Shown: positions 17,116 to 26,398, numbered from the stretch's first letter. The stretch is 64,000 nt of DNA from JBGSMF01 sp964651475 (GCA_964651475.1 CAZYXV010000005.1:108365-172364); one strand, 5' to 3'. Notes: generated by a model from the letters alone, not told the origin. Translations and numbers: made by a program.

Positions 17116-17604
17116 TCACGCGGGGGCCGCAATAGATATGCCGGCCAGCCGCAAGATTTCAGCTTGCGCTTTCCACATAGCGCGCTTTTGGGAGGATGTG
17201 GCATGATCGTGGCCCAACAGGTGCAGCACACCGTGAATGACCAGCAATTGCAGTTCGGCGTGGGGAGGGTGGCCGCCGGCCTGCGCCTGCGCCTCGGCGC
17301 GCGGATACGAAATCACCACGTCGCCCAGGTAAAGCGGCTCGTCTGGAGCATTCACCAGTCGCGCTTGCTCTACGGCTTCGAGGGCCGCGAATGCCAGCAC
17401 ATCGGTGGGCGCATCCACGTCCCGATATTGCTTGTTGAGCGCATGGATCTGCTCGTCGCCGGTGATGACGAGGGTAAGCGCCGCGCCCGTGGGAGCTTGC
17501 TGGTGCGACAGGGTCAACTCGGCGGCGGCCCGCAGTTGTTTGGCGTCAATGAATTTGCCATAGCCTCTACGCGCCTGCACGGTCAAAGTGTATTTATGCT
17601 TCAT
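17116..17604 (-). CDS. ybeY: Endoribonuclease YbeY
   Basis: A 162-residue single-strand RNase involved in 16S rRNA 3' maturation and ribosome quality control. The zinc motif H-x3-H-x5-H is visible in VIHGVLHLLGHDH, and the upstream block YRDVDAPTDVLAF is typical. Its ATG overlaps the pgpH stop as ATGA (17601-17604), implying translational coupling. Confidence 0.94.
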   Translation of the reverse strand: MKHKYTLTVQARRGYGKFIDAKQLRAAAELTLSHQQAPTGAALTLVITGDEQIHALNKQYRDVDAPTDVLAFAALEAVEQARLVNAPDEPLYLGDVVISYPRAEAQAQAGGHPPHAELQLLVIHGVLHLLGHDHATSSQKRAMWKAQAEILRLAGISIAAPA

Positions 17605-19826
17605 AATTGTGTACTCGTTGCCCGGCTGTCCTCAGAAGCAAGCGGGGAAGATGATGCATTGCCCGCCTGGTTTTGGGGCGAGGCCAGGAGATTGGCCGAC
17701 GGCTGCCCGCCTGGCAGTTGGGCCTCGGCGGCGACCTGTTTCTTGGGTTCGGGATACTCGATACGCGGATGAAAGACGCCTTGCAAAGTATGGATGAAGG
17801 AATCGCGAATGATACTCAAATCGCGCAGCGTCAAAGAGCATTCGTCCAACTGTCCATCGGCAATCCGATCCGCCATGATCTTGTGGATGATTTCGGCCAA
17901 TTCTTCCTTGTTCTGCGGGCGTTTAGCTCGCACGGCGGCTTCGCAGCCGTCGGCCAGCATCACCAGGGCCGTTTCTCTGCTCTGCGGTTTGGGACCGGGA
18001 TAACGGAAATCGCGTTCGTTTACCATAGCAGCATCGCCGCCAGCCTGTTCCAGGGCCTTGTAATACAAAAAGCTGGCGCGCAATGTTCCGTGATGCTCTG
18101 GGATAAAAGCGCGAATGCGTGCCGGCAGCCGGTAGCGGCGCGCCAACTCGAGCCCGTCTTTGATGTGGCTCTTGATAAGCCCTGAGCTGGTCAACGGGTC
18201 GAGGCGTTCGTGAACGTTATCTTGCCCAATCTGATTCTCGACAAACACATAGGGACGCACCGTCTTGCCCACGTCGTGGTACAAAGCGCCCACCCGCGTG
18301 AGCATAGCGTTCGCGCCAATACGCTCGGCGGCCTGCTCAGCCAGGTTGGCCACCATCAGCGTGTGGTGATAGGTGCCTGTGGATTGGGACAGCAGCTGGT
18401 TGAGCAGTGGATGTGTGGGACGCGCCAGTTCGAGCAGTTGCAGAGTGGTCGTCACGTCGAATAAACTGCCAATCACAAACAGGCCAGCCATCGCCAGCGC
18501 AGCCGAAAGAAGCCCCACGGCAACACCGCTCGCGGCGAGCGTGGCCATGCCCACCATATCGGTCGTCCCATCCGGCAGCCGAAATGCGATGACGGTGATA
18601 ATGTTGACCAATCCGCTGTATATACCCACGCGGAAGAAAGCGCTCAGACGTTCCACTCGCCCCACTGTGAGCGCCGCAATCACGCCACAGACGCCCGTAT
18701 AAGCAGCCAACTCCAATGATCCATCTGCCAAGACGCCCACCATGCCGCCTGCCAGCACGGCCACCAACACAGCCATCGTTGGGCTGATCAAAACGCTGAT
18801 CAACATGGGTATCGCCCCTGCCGGCAATAAATAGGGTAACACTGTGCGGCCAGGGACAATGATTTTGGCAAGGGTTAAATACCCCAATCCCGCCACAATA
18901 AACAGCACTTGCTGGCGAGGGTGATTGCGCAATTCAGGCTCGAAGCGGGCGACGTAACTCACCGTCACGAGCGTCGCGAGCACGGCCAGCAAGGCATTGC
19001 CCAAATAAGTGGTCCATTCCACACGCAATTGGAGCAGATCCAGATTTTTCAAAGCCTCAATGTCCAGCGCCGTGACAATCGTTCCTTCGCGCACGACGAC
19101 CTGGCCGGCCTCGTATGTGCGCATCACATCTTTTACGGCGGCGCGCGCCTGATCTTGCGCGGTGCTTGTGGCGGCGGCGTCATAAAAACTATTGGGCGCG
19201 ATGTGGGCCGTCGCCAGCGCGCTGACCACCTGGATTTGCGCGTCGTTCAAATCGCTTCCCACCAGGGCCGGGATACGTGAGCGCGTTTCGGCCAGGGTGA
19301 TATCCCGAATCTCGCGGCGCATTCCCAGATCAATCACGGTGATTGTTTCAGCCTCCACGCGCCCCCAGCTTTCATTGCTGTGCGCCAGGATTTGCTCCAC
19401 CGTCAGGCGTGACAGACTTGTGCCCTCGATGGCTTGCAGCGCGGCGATCTTTTCGCTCTGCGTGGCGCGCGGATCAGCGCGCACGGCGCGGATATAATCC
19501 AGCACTTGCCGCGCGCGCGCGATTTGGGCGCGCGCCACGGTCGGATCGGGCGGGGTGTAAATCGGCGCGATTAACTTGGCCGCGTCTTGGCGGGCTTGCT
19601 CAGTGAGCATCTCACTTACAAATGTGGTGCGCCTGGGGGCGCGAATGTCGCGCGACGCTACCTCGCCTTCTTTCAGCCGCACCTGCCCTTGAGGCGAAAC
19701 GGGAAAGGACAGGATCAAAGCCAGCCCGGCCGCCAGCAATAAACTGATCAGCCATGTTCTCAACACGTGCCAGACGCTTACAATTGGATTGACAGGTTTG
19801 TGATTCGATGCGGGAAAATTTCCCAC
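17601..19826 (-). CDS. pgpH: 7TM-HD c-di-AMP phosphodiesterase PgpH
   Basis: About 741 residues. Order: one N-terminal membrane helix (TWLISLLLAAGLALIL), a long extracellular 7TMR-HDED domain (about 50-270), seven transmembrane helices (about 280-480), then a cytoplasmic HD domain with YHHTLMVANLAEQAAERIG, ALYHDVGKT (HD pair) and PEHHGT. Relatives hydrolyse c-di-AMP. I favour GTG 19826, with GGAG 8 bases upstream; a TTG at 19847 is possible. No diadenylate cyclase gene is in the window. The tail past about residue 700 is Gln/Pro/Ala-rich and not conserved. Confidence 0.9.
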   Translation of the reverse strand: MGNFPASNHKPVNPIVSVWHVLRTWLISLLLAAGLALILSFPVSPQGQVRLKEGEVASRDIRAPRRTTFVSEMLTEQARQDAAKLIAPIYTPPDPTVARAQIARARQVLDYIRAVRADPRATQSEKIAALQAIEGTSLSRLTVEQILAHSNESWGRVEAETITVIDLGMRREIRDITLAETRSRIPALVGSDLNDAQIQVVSALATAHIAPNSFYDAAATSTAQDQARAAVKDVMRTYEAGQVVVREGTIVTALDIEALKNLDLLQLRVEWTTYLGNALLAVLATLVTVSYVARFEPELRNHPRQQVLFIVAGLGYLTLAKIIVPGRTVLPYLLPAGAIPMLISVLISPTMAVLVAVLAGGMVGVLADGSLELAAYTGVCGVIAALTVGRVERLSAFFRVGIYSGLVNIITVIAFRLPDGTTDMVGMATLAASGVAVGLLSAALAMAGLFVIGSLFDVTTTLQLLELARPTHPLLNQLLSQSTGTYHHTLMVANLAEQAAERIGANAMLTRVGALYHDVGKTVRPYVFVENQIGQDNVHERLDPLTSSGLIKSHIKDGLELARRYRLPARIRAFIPEHHGTLRASFLYYKALEQAGGDAAMVNERDFRYPGPKPQSRETALVMLADGCEAAVRAKRPQNKEELAEIIHKIMADRIADGQLDECSLTLRDLSIIRDSFIHTLQGVFHPRIEYPEPKKQVAAEAQLPGGQPSANLLASPQNQAGNASSSPLASEDSRATSTQL

Positions 19827-19877
19827 CTCGCACGCTCCGTAAGTCAAAGTTGAAAAGGGAGCAAAATCTGCCCTCTT

Positions 19878-19903
19878 ATTATATACTAAATCGTTGGTGT
19901 CAA
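19878..19903 (-). promoter_or_regulatory. Promoter of the pgpH operon
   Basis: On the minus strand a consensus TTGACA (19903-19898) is followed by TATAAT (19883-19878). The 14-base spacer is shorter than optimal, so strength is uncertain despite two perfect hexamers. Confidence 0.5.
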
Positions 19904-19909
19904 CTTAAT

Positions 19910-19996
19910 GCATTCTGAGCCGTTCGGCTGAGCTCGCGTCGAAGCCTGTCGAAGGATGCATTCCACGCACGGTTCGACAGGCTCACCGTGCTCAAG
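19910..19996. repeat. Palindromic intergenic repeat
   Basis: GCCTGTCGAA (19944-19953) pairs with TTCGACAGGC (19973-19982), flanked by further partial symmetry (TGAGCC...GGCTGA; GCTCACCGTGCTCA). This resembles common bacterial short repeats built on CTTCGACAGGCTCA. It lies between divergent pgpH and tetR. Confidence 0.6.
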
Positions 19997-20117
19997 TCAG
20001 CCTAGCCCGTGCCCCCAGTATATTAGGGCAACTTTTTGCGCGACCGATTTTGAAGGAAGGAGGGCGTTCCGTAGAGCACACCTTCTTAAAGATAGATAAG
20101 TAAGTTGAAAAATCGTG

Positions 20118-20123
20118 TATAAT
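20118..20123 (+). promoter_or_regulatory. -10 box for a probably leaderless tetR transcript
   Basis: TATAAT at 20118-20123 ends seven bases before GTG 20131, placing the expected transcript start on or next to the start codon. No convincing -35 hexamer is visible. Confidence 0.45.
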
Positions 20124-20130
20124 TAACGGA

Positions 20131-20732
20131 GTGAAAAAACAAAGCCAAGACGCACCCAGGCAGAGCGCACCCAACAACGCAAAGAACAGGTGATCCGCGA
20201 AGCGATCCGCTTCTTTGGACAGAACGGCTACCACGGCGCCAAGCTGGCCGACATCGCGAAAGCGGCCGGGGTAACCGGGCCCGGCCTGCTGCACCATTTT
20301 CCCAGCAAAGTGCACTTGTTGATGCAAGTATTGGCCGAGCGCGACCGCATTGACCGGGAAAGGTTTGATCCATCTCTGCACGATGGAATGAAGGCTCCCC
20401 TCACCTCTCTCCAGGAATTGGTGGAATACAACGAGACCGTGCCAGGGTTGGTGCAGCTTTTTACGGTCCTGGTCGCAGAGAGCATTGACGAGAAGCATCC
20501 CGGGCATGAATTTTTTAGGCGGCGATATCAGAACATGCGGGAGCAGAGCATCGCTGTTATGAGAGAGGCGCAGGCGCGGGGTGAAATTCGCAGCGATATC
20601 CCCGTCGAGGATTTGGTGATCATGCTGTTTGCCATGATGGATGGGTTGCAGGTGCAATGGCTGTACGAGCCAGAACAAGTCAAGATGGCGCGCCTGTTTG
20701 AACAGTTTCTCAGGTTATTAAGAGGGAAATAA
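20131..20732 (+). CDS. TetR-family regulator with an N-terminal frame break
   Basis: The frame that includes GTG 20190 and ends at 20732 encodes a TetR regulator: helix-turn-helix FFGQNGYHGAKLADIAKAAG...GPGLLHHFPSK, then a helical ligand domain. The same frame upstream reads KPRRTQAERTQQRKEQ, a typical TetR N-terminus, but contains no start codon before an in-frame stop at 20124. GTG 20131 would fit if the A6 run at 20134-20139 had seven As. So either the real start is GTG 20190 (a shortened helix 1), or there is a one-base deletion, sequencing error or slippage. It lies 30 bases upstream of the MFS gene and probably controls the cassette. Confidence 0.75.
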
Positions 20733-20762
20733 GGCTGCCACAGTGCTACAGGGAAAAGCAAT

Positions 20763-21980
20763 ATGGTCTCCACAACAAACAATCTGCCTCGCGTAAAAGT
20801 AAACCTGTTAGTGCTGGCATACATTGGTTTTGTTACCGTGGGATTGCCCGCTAGCCTGATGGGTGTAGCGTGGCCTACCCTACGCGCTGAGCTCTCGTTG
20901 CCTCTGGATGCATTGGGGCTGCTGTTGATTTCCTCAACCGTAGGATTTCTGATCTCGAGCTTTATCATCGCCCGGCTGATTTCCCGCTTTGGGATTGGTT
21001 CGCTGCTGATATTTTCTAGCCTGCTTTCTGCCGTGGCTTTCATCGGGTACACCATTGCCCCTTCCTGGACCGTCATCGTTGTTATGGGCGCGATAGGCGG
21101 GTTTGGATTGGGGGTGATGAATGCCGGGCTGAACACCTACCTGGCCGCCGAATACAACGAGGGCCAAATGCAGTGGCTGCACGCCGGTTTTGGCATTGGC
21201 GCCACCCTCAGCCCGCTCATTACGACGGCCAGCCTGGCTCTATTTGCTTCCTGGCGCCCCGCGTATATCTTTGTCGGCACACTGATGGTCATAATGGCTA
21301 TCTGCTTTTTTCTCACCCTTCCGGCCTGGAAACGGTCGAAACAGCTTTCGACCGGCGCAGCCGAAAGCAAAGGCACCGAACGCGGTTTGATGGACTACCA
21401 CACCTCCTTGTGGGAAACTCTGCTGCGGGTTGTTACCTGGATCGGCATTTTGATGTTCTTACTCTACACCGGCGCGGAACTCACCCTGGGCAACTGGACG
21501 TACACCCTGTTTACCGAAAGCCGCGGGGTAAGCCCGCAGCTAGCCGGGCTGTGGGCCGGGGGATTTTGGTCCACCTTTACCATCGGGCGAGTCTTAGCCG
21601 GGCTGTATGCCCACCGCATTCGCCTGAATACCATGATGTATGGCGCGCTGGCGCTGGCTTTGGTGGGGGCTATCCTGTTCTGGTGGAACCCCATAGCGTT
21701 GGTCGGCGTAGCGGGCGTATTTATCGTTGGTTTTGCCATGGCCCCCATTTTCCCAGGCCTGGTTTCGAGCACCAGCCAGCGGGTGGGCCTGCGCCATGCG
21801 GGTAACACCATTGGCATCCAAATGAGTGCGGCTGGTTTGGGTGGTGCTCTGCTGCCTTCCCTGGCCGGCTTTTTAGCCGAGCGCATCTCCCTGGAAACCA
21901 TACCGGTGATGCTATTCGTTTCACTGCTCGGGCTGCTCGTCCTGTATTTGCTCTCAACACGTGCAAAAATGGCTGAATAA
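20763..21980 (+). CDS. MFS transporter (sugar permease-like)
   Basis: A 405-residue protein with 12 predicted membrane helices in two six-helix halves, split by a charged loop near 200-225 (KRSKQLSTGAAESKGTERG). The glycine-rich fifth helix (GAIGGFGLGVMNAGLNTYLAAEY) and the FHAGFGIGA-like segment WLHAGFGIGATLSP resemble the fucose-permease/FucP-like group. Between a TetR regulator and a GH3 glucosidase, it probably takes up an oligosaccharide or aryl-glycoside. The next gene starts 20 bases after its stop. Confidence 0.85.
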   Translation: MVSTTNNLPRVKVNLLVLAYIGFVTVGLPASLMGVAWPTLRAELSLPLDALGLLLISSTVGFLISSFIIARLISRFGIGSLLIFSSLLSAVAFIGYTIAPSWTVIVVMGAIGGFGLGVMNAGLNTYLAAEYNEGQMQWLHAGFGIGATLSPLITTASLALFASWRPAYIFVGTLMVIMAICFFLTLPAWKRSKQLSTGAAESKGTERGLMDYHTSLWETLLRVVTWIGILMFLLYTGAELTLGNWTYTLFTESRGVSPQLAGLWAGGFWSTFTIGRVLAGLYAHRIRLNTMMYGALALALVGAILFWWNPIALVGVAGVFIVGFAMAPIFPGLVSSTSQRVGLRHAGNTIGIQMSAAGLGGALLPSLAGFLAERISLETIPVMLFVSLLGLLVLYLLSTRAKMAE

Positions 21981-21999
21981 ATACCTCAAAGGAGATATT

Positions 22000-24248
22000 A
22001 TGAACAAGATGAAAAAGGCTGGGGCGGCTGCATCCGTTCCATCGAAAGTCGCCGAGCGGGTCGAGGCGCTCCTGGGGCGGATGAGCCTCGAAGAAAAGAT
22101 CGGGCAGCTCAACCAGGTCGGCGGGGCGGATTTCGCCCCCGGCCCAAGGCCGAGGACCAGATCCGCAAAGGCGGGGCTGGCTCCGTCCTGTGGCTCAACG
22201 ACACTAAACGCTTCAACGAGCTGCAAAAGATTGCCGTAGAGGAAAGCCCTTCGGGCATCCCGCTGCTGTTCGCCCTGGATGTCATCCACGGCTACCGCAC
22301 CATCTTTCCCGTCCCGCTGGCCATGGCTTCCTCGTGGGACCCGGACGTGCCCGAAAAATCCCAGACCGTGGCGGCCAAAGAGGCCCGCGCAGCGGGGTTG
22401 CACTGGACCTTTGGCCCGATGGTTGACATCGCCCGGGATGCCCGATGGGGCCGCATCGTGGAAGGCGCGGGCGAAGACCCCTACCTGGGGGCGGCGATGG
22501 CAGCCGCGCAGGTGCGCGGGTTCCAGGGCGATGATATCTCGGACCCCGAGCGGGTGCTGGCCTGCGCCAAGCACTTTGCCGGGTACGGCGCCTCGGATGG
22601 TGGGCGCGACTATGACCCGGTCTACCTGTCCGAAACCCAACTGCGCAACACCTACCTGCCGCCCTTTAAAGCTGCGGTCAAGGCCGGTGTGGCCACCTTC
22701 ATGAGCGCCTACATGGATCTCAACGATGTCCCAGCCAGCGCCAACCGCTTCCTGCTGCGCCAGGTCTTGCGCCAGGAGTGGGGCTTTGATGGCTTTGTGG
22801 TCTCGGACGCCTTCGCAGTCGGTAACCTGGTCATCCAGGGACACGCCCGCGACCGGCGCGATGCCGCCCTGCGGGGCCTCAAGGCCGGCGTCAACATGGA
22901 CATGTCCAGCTACACCTACACCGAGAATGTGGCCGGCCTGGTGGCCGAGGGCGCCCTGTCCGTGGCTGAGATCGAGGAACTGGTGCGCCCGATCCTGGCC
23001 CTCAAGGTCAAGATGGGCCTGTTCGAGCATCCCTACGTGGACGAAGGCCTGCTGGCGCAGGTTATGGCCCGGCCTGAACATCGTCAGACCGCGCGTTGGG
23101 CTGCACAGCGCTCGATGGTGCTGCTCAAGAATGATGGCGCGCCAGAAGGACTGGTGCCGCTGCTGCCCCTCAAGAAGGACCTCAAAAAAGTGGCCGTGAT
23201 TGGTCCGCTGGCCGACTCGATGGAAGCCACCGAGGGTTCGTGGATGGTTTTTGGCCACACCCCCGCCGCCGTGACCGTCCTGGCAGGCATCCGCGCCAAG
23301 CTGCCCGGCGCCCAGGTGACCTACGCTCCCGGCCCCGAGATCCGGCGCGACATTCCCTCCTGGTTTGAGAGCATGACTCCCGGCCCCAAGAAACCCATCC
23401 AGACCCCCGAAGAGGCCGAGGCCGCCTTCCAGCAGGCCGTCGAGACCGCCCGCGCCGCCGACCTGGCCGTGATGGTGCTGGGCGAGACCGCAGAGATGGC
23501 TGGCGAAGCCGCCTCGCGCGCCTCCCTGGATCTGCCTGGCCGGCAGGAGGAACTGCTCAAAGCGGTCGCGGCGTTGGGCAAGCCAGTCGTGCTGGTGCTG
23601 CTGAATGGCCGCCCGCTGAGCATCAACTGGGCCGCCGAGCATATCCCTGCCATCCTCGAAGCCTGGGAGCCGGGCACCGAGGGCGGCAACGCCGTGGCCG
23701 ATATCCTGTTTGGCGACGCGGTTCCCGGCGGCAAACTGCCGGTCAGCTTCCCGCGCAAGGGCAGCCACGCGCCGCTGTACTATGCCCGCAACCTGACCCA
23801 CTCGCCTGAGGGCAGCCCGATGTACAACCCTCGCTACTGGGACGGCCTGCCCGCGCCGCTCTATCCCTTCGGCTTTGGCCTGAGCTATACGACCTTCTCG
23901 ATCAGCAACCTGAAGGTCTCAACCGCGCAGGTGAAAGTGGGCAGTTCGGTGACCGTGACTGCCGATGTGGCGAATACCGGCAAGGTGGCGGGAGATGAGG
24001 TGGTCCAGCTCTACATCCACCAGAAGGCAGGCAGCGACTCGCGCCCCATGCGTGAGCTAAAGGGCTTCAAGCGCATCACCCTCCAGCCCTGCGAGACCAA
24101 GACGGTTACCTTCCATCTCGGCCCGGACGAGCTGGGTTACTGGAGCACGAACGCTGGCAAATGTGTGCAGGATACCGCAACCTTTGATATCTGGGTTGGT
24201 TCCGATTCGCTGGCAACGCTCCACTCGGATTTTGAAGTAGTTGGGTAA
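22000..24248 (+). pseudogene. GH3 beta-glucosidase with one frameshift
   Basis: ATG 22000 (AAGGAG six bases upstream) opens a GH3 N-terminus: VEALLGRMSLEEKIGQLNQ. Near 22125-22145, in the run gcccccggccc, the frame shifts: homology continues in the next frame as PKAEDQIRKGGAGSVLWLN through to the stop at 24248. One extra base restores a protein of about 749 residues with ALDVIHGYRTIFPVPLAMA, the nucleophile Asp in VVSDAFAV (codon 22806), the alpha/beta sandwich and a C-terminal fibronectin III-like domain. Apart from this break it looks intact, so a sequencing error is as likely as recent inactivation. Codons end strikingly in G/C compared with neighbours. It would hydrolyse beta-glucosides or related glycosides. 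Confidence 0.85.
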
Positions 24249-24260
24249 GCCATTCATCAC

Positions 24261-24317
24261 AACCCAAGCTCCTACCAGGTTTGCCAAGGGCAGGGCAGAT
24301 ACCTGGTTGGGCTTCTT
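24261..24317 (+). terminator. Hairpin after the GH3 gene
   Basis: ACCAGGT (24274-24280) pairs with ACCTGGT (24301-24307), with outer CCCAA/TTGGG pairing across an internal loop. It lies just past the GH3 stop. There is no long T-run, so terminator function is tentative. The remaining bases to 24452 show nothing I can assign. Confidence 0.4.
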
Positions 24318-24452
24318 ACGCCGGCGTTTGGTAATGCCCAGCTCTTGGTTTTCAGGCGCGGCCAGGTACTTGGATCAGTGGCCTCGCCTCACGCCTTCTT
24401 CGTAAGTTGTAATCGTCGCGGCGAAAGATAACACCAACATCTCAATATATAC

Positions 24453-24626
24453 CTACGCGGGCGGCTTTCGCAACACCGCCAGCGCCTCGGCAGCCTCGCG
24501 GCCTTTGGCTTCGATGAGGTTTAAAAGTCGTTCGGGGGTGCGGGTGTCGGCGTCGTTTTTGGCGTTTGGATTGACGGCTTTCATGTCATAGTTGCGCGCC
24601 TCAATTTCGGCGCGGGTGACGGTCCA
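24453..24626 (-). pseudogene. C-terminal fragment of a type I restriction HsdM-like methylase
   Basis: Minus-strand residues CWTVTRAEIEARNYDMKAVN, then DTRTPERLLNLIEAKGREA and a short tail, match the C-terminal helix region of N6-adenine methylase subunits of type I restriction systems (the usual form is EI..RnYdl...NPn). Only about 57 residues remain; the catalytic NPPY domain is absent. Homology ends where a Crp/Fnr fragment begins on the opposite strand. Confidence 0.6.
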
Positions 24627-24639
24627 GCAGCTATTCAGC

Positions 24640-25025
24640 AAGACTATGATGCGGGCCAAATTGTCTTCTTGGAAGGAGCGCCTTGCGCCGGTTTGTATGT
24701 TGTCCAAAATGGATGGCGCAAGGGTGTCAAAATTTCTCCAGCCGGACGCGAACAAGTCATCCGCTTTATGGGGCCGGGCGAGGTCTTATCGGCATCTCGG
24801 TGGACTGCCCCGACCATGTCACGATTGTCGCCTTGGAACCAGCCAGGCTTTGGCTTGTCCAGCGAGAAGGCCTGCTCAACTGATGGACAAACACCCCCAC
24901 TTGAGCCGGATGATGACTCAAAACCTGGCCCAGTGTGTGTTGCATCTGATGAAGCTGGTCAAAGATTTGTCGCTGCGGACAGTCGAGGCGCGCCTGGCTC
25001 GCCTGGTATTGGCGCAGTCACCTAC
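24640..25025 (+). pseudogene. Broken Crp/Fnr-family regulator
   Basis: A cyclic-nucleotide-binding-type beta-roll can be read across three frames: YDAGQIVFLEGAPCAGLYVV to EQVIRFMGPGEVL (to about 24785), then VDCPDHVTIVALEPARLWLV (to about 24880), then MDKHPHLSRMMTQNLAQ and SLRTVEARLARLVL (to about 25020). The DNA-binding helix-turn-helix and the protein start are missing. At least two frameshifts plus truncation at both ends make it a clear pseudogene. Confidence 0.7.
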
Positions 25026-25051
25026 GCTGTGTGTTCCCGGCATGACAGAAT

Positions 25052-25534
25052 TTACTCTGTCAGATAATTGTGTCTTGGGTCTTTGGACTTTGCCTCTCCC
25101 AACTCGTACCAGTAGATGATGTCCCCCGCTGGATTGGCCCGTCCACCCGTATTTTCATACAGTTGTTTTGCAGCGAGGTTATCCAACGTGGTGGGTACCC
25201 ACATAGACAGGGCTTGGCGCGCCCTGGCCAAGCGCACGAGTTCTTCAATCAACCGGCGCGCTACACCCTGTCGCCGAAACCGTTCAACTACGTTCAGGTC
25301 GTAGAGCAGCAATTTGGGGCGCTGCCCATCGAGCCGGGCTTGAAAATAGGCAATGGCCGAACCGGCAGGCACGCCGTTGGCGTAAGCCAGCATCAGCACA
25401 TTGTCATCATCTTGCAGAAAGGCGGCGACCGCAACCGCATCGAGCGCCCGGTCAAATGATTCGGCCGCTTGCAGTGCCAGTGTTTCATCTCCGGCAATTA
25501 AGCGACGCACGGTGATGTGTAGAGCTTTTTGCAT
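25052..25534 (-). CDS. GNAT-family N-acetyltransferase
   Basis: A 160-residue acetyltransferase. The acetyl-CoA loop is RFRRQGVARRLIEEL after the beta-strand LLLYDLNVVE, and the C-terminal NLAAKQLYENTGG motif closes the fold. The overall pattern, with the acidic FDRALDAVAVAAFLQDDDN, resembles the AAC(3)-I/Eis-like small GNATs, but the substrate cannot be named. A second, broken GNAT gene lies just upstream on the same strand. Confidence 0.75.
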   Translation of the reverse strand: MQKALHITVRRLIAGDETLALQAAESFDRALDAVAVAAFLQDDDNVLMLAYANGVPAGSAIAYFQARLDGQRPKLLLYDLNVVERFRRQGVARRLIEELVRLARARQALSMWVPTTLDNLAAKQLYENTGGRANPAGDIIYWYELGEAKSKDPRHNYLTE

Positions 25535-25573
25535 AGTGGAACCTGTTCAAGTTGGAAGATGAAAATAGTCCTT

Positions 25574-26040
25574 TCACGGAAATGCCCGCCGATACACTTG
25601 ATAGGGCAGCATTTCGCCCCGGTAATCATGATACACAATCTCGGCCGGCGCAAAACCCAGCTTGCTGTGGAAGCGGCGAGTTGGCTGCCCATCTGAATCA
25701 TCTGGCCCAAAGGTGGTCACCACCATTTCGGCCAGTGGTTGCAGCAGGGCAATGACGTGATTCACCAGCAATTTGCCCAAACCTTGTCGCTGGCGCAGGC
25801 GAGATACCACCAGCCAACTAATCTTGTATACTGGGCGCGGGCACAATCTGCAATTTTGTTGTCATTGCGAGGGTGCGAAGCACCCGAAGCAATCTCTGAT
25901 CTGCAAGCGTACAGATTGCTTCGCCGCTCGCCGCAGGCGGAGCGGCTCGCAATGACAGGATTGTGAAAAATTGCAATTTATGACCGCGGGCAGTATAGGT
26001 GGGTGGCTTGGGTGAAAAGAGCAATCCACCCGGCAAAAGG
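25574..26040 (-). pseudogene. GNAT gene interrupted by a palindromic element
   Basis: The 3' part (25574-25835) encodes YKISWLVVSRLRQRQGLG, then FHSKLGFAPAEIVYHDYRG and stop: the second half of a GNAT acetyltransferase. Beyond the 142-bp element at 25843-25984, minus-strand sequence resumes with LLPGGLLFSPKPPTYTA, a plausible preceding segment, and then meets a stop. The two halves are not perfectly in frame after removing the element, so decay continued after insertion. Confidence 0.6.
25843..25984. mobile_element. 142-bp MITE-like palindromic element, family C copy 1
   Basis: Nested inverted repeats include TCATTGCGAG (25862-25871) with CTCGCAATGA (25946-25955), GAAGCAATC with GATTGC, and outer TGCAATTTT with AAATTGCA. 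The 7-bp CGCGGGC occurs on both sides (25836-25842 and 25985-25991), consistent with a target-site duplication. A second copy of the core is at 45365-45440. It splits a GNAT gene. Confidence 0.7.
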
Positions 26041-26186
26041 GCACGCCAGGCGGGCCACCGTTCTCACGAATACAAAAAGCGGCACCACGCCCAAGATGTT
26101 TTAGCAGCGTCTACCGAAACATTGCCAACCACTCTGCGCTGGCCGGGCTGCTTTGTGCTGACTCTACCCGCTTATAGACCTAGCTG

Positions 26187-26398
26187 TCAATAATCACGAC
26201 ATCGTGCGCGGTTGAGCAATCACGACATCGTGCGCAGTCTAGTGTCAAAAAGCAATCACGACATCGTGCGCGATTTATCGTTTTTCCGTACAAAAATACG
26301 CATTTTGCTCCGTTGTCTGGCAAAAGTACGCACGATGTCCTGATCAGTGTTCCGACTAGGAAAAGGGCAAAAAGGTGCGCACGATGTCGTGATCAATG
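26187..26398. mobile_element. 212-bp non-autonomous element with IS21-like ends
   Basis: Three direct copies of AATCACGACATCGTGCGC lie at the left end and two inverted copies (GCACGATGTC[C/G]TGATCA) at the right. Multiple terminal repeats on each side are known from IS21-family ends. The 11-bp AGACCTAGCTG flanks the element at 26176-26186 and 26399-26409, a likely target duplication, though longer than usual for IS21. There is no coding capacity, so it would need a transposase in trans. Confidence 0.65.

Noticed and set aside
21954..23801. A 615-residue open frame on the minus strand opposite the GH3 gene
   Set aside because: Antisense to a clear glycosidase with G/C-ended codons, which produces long artefactual frames; no domain or ribosome-binding site.
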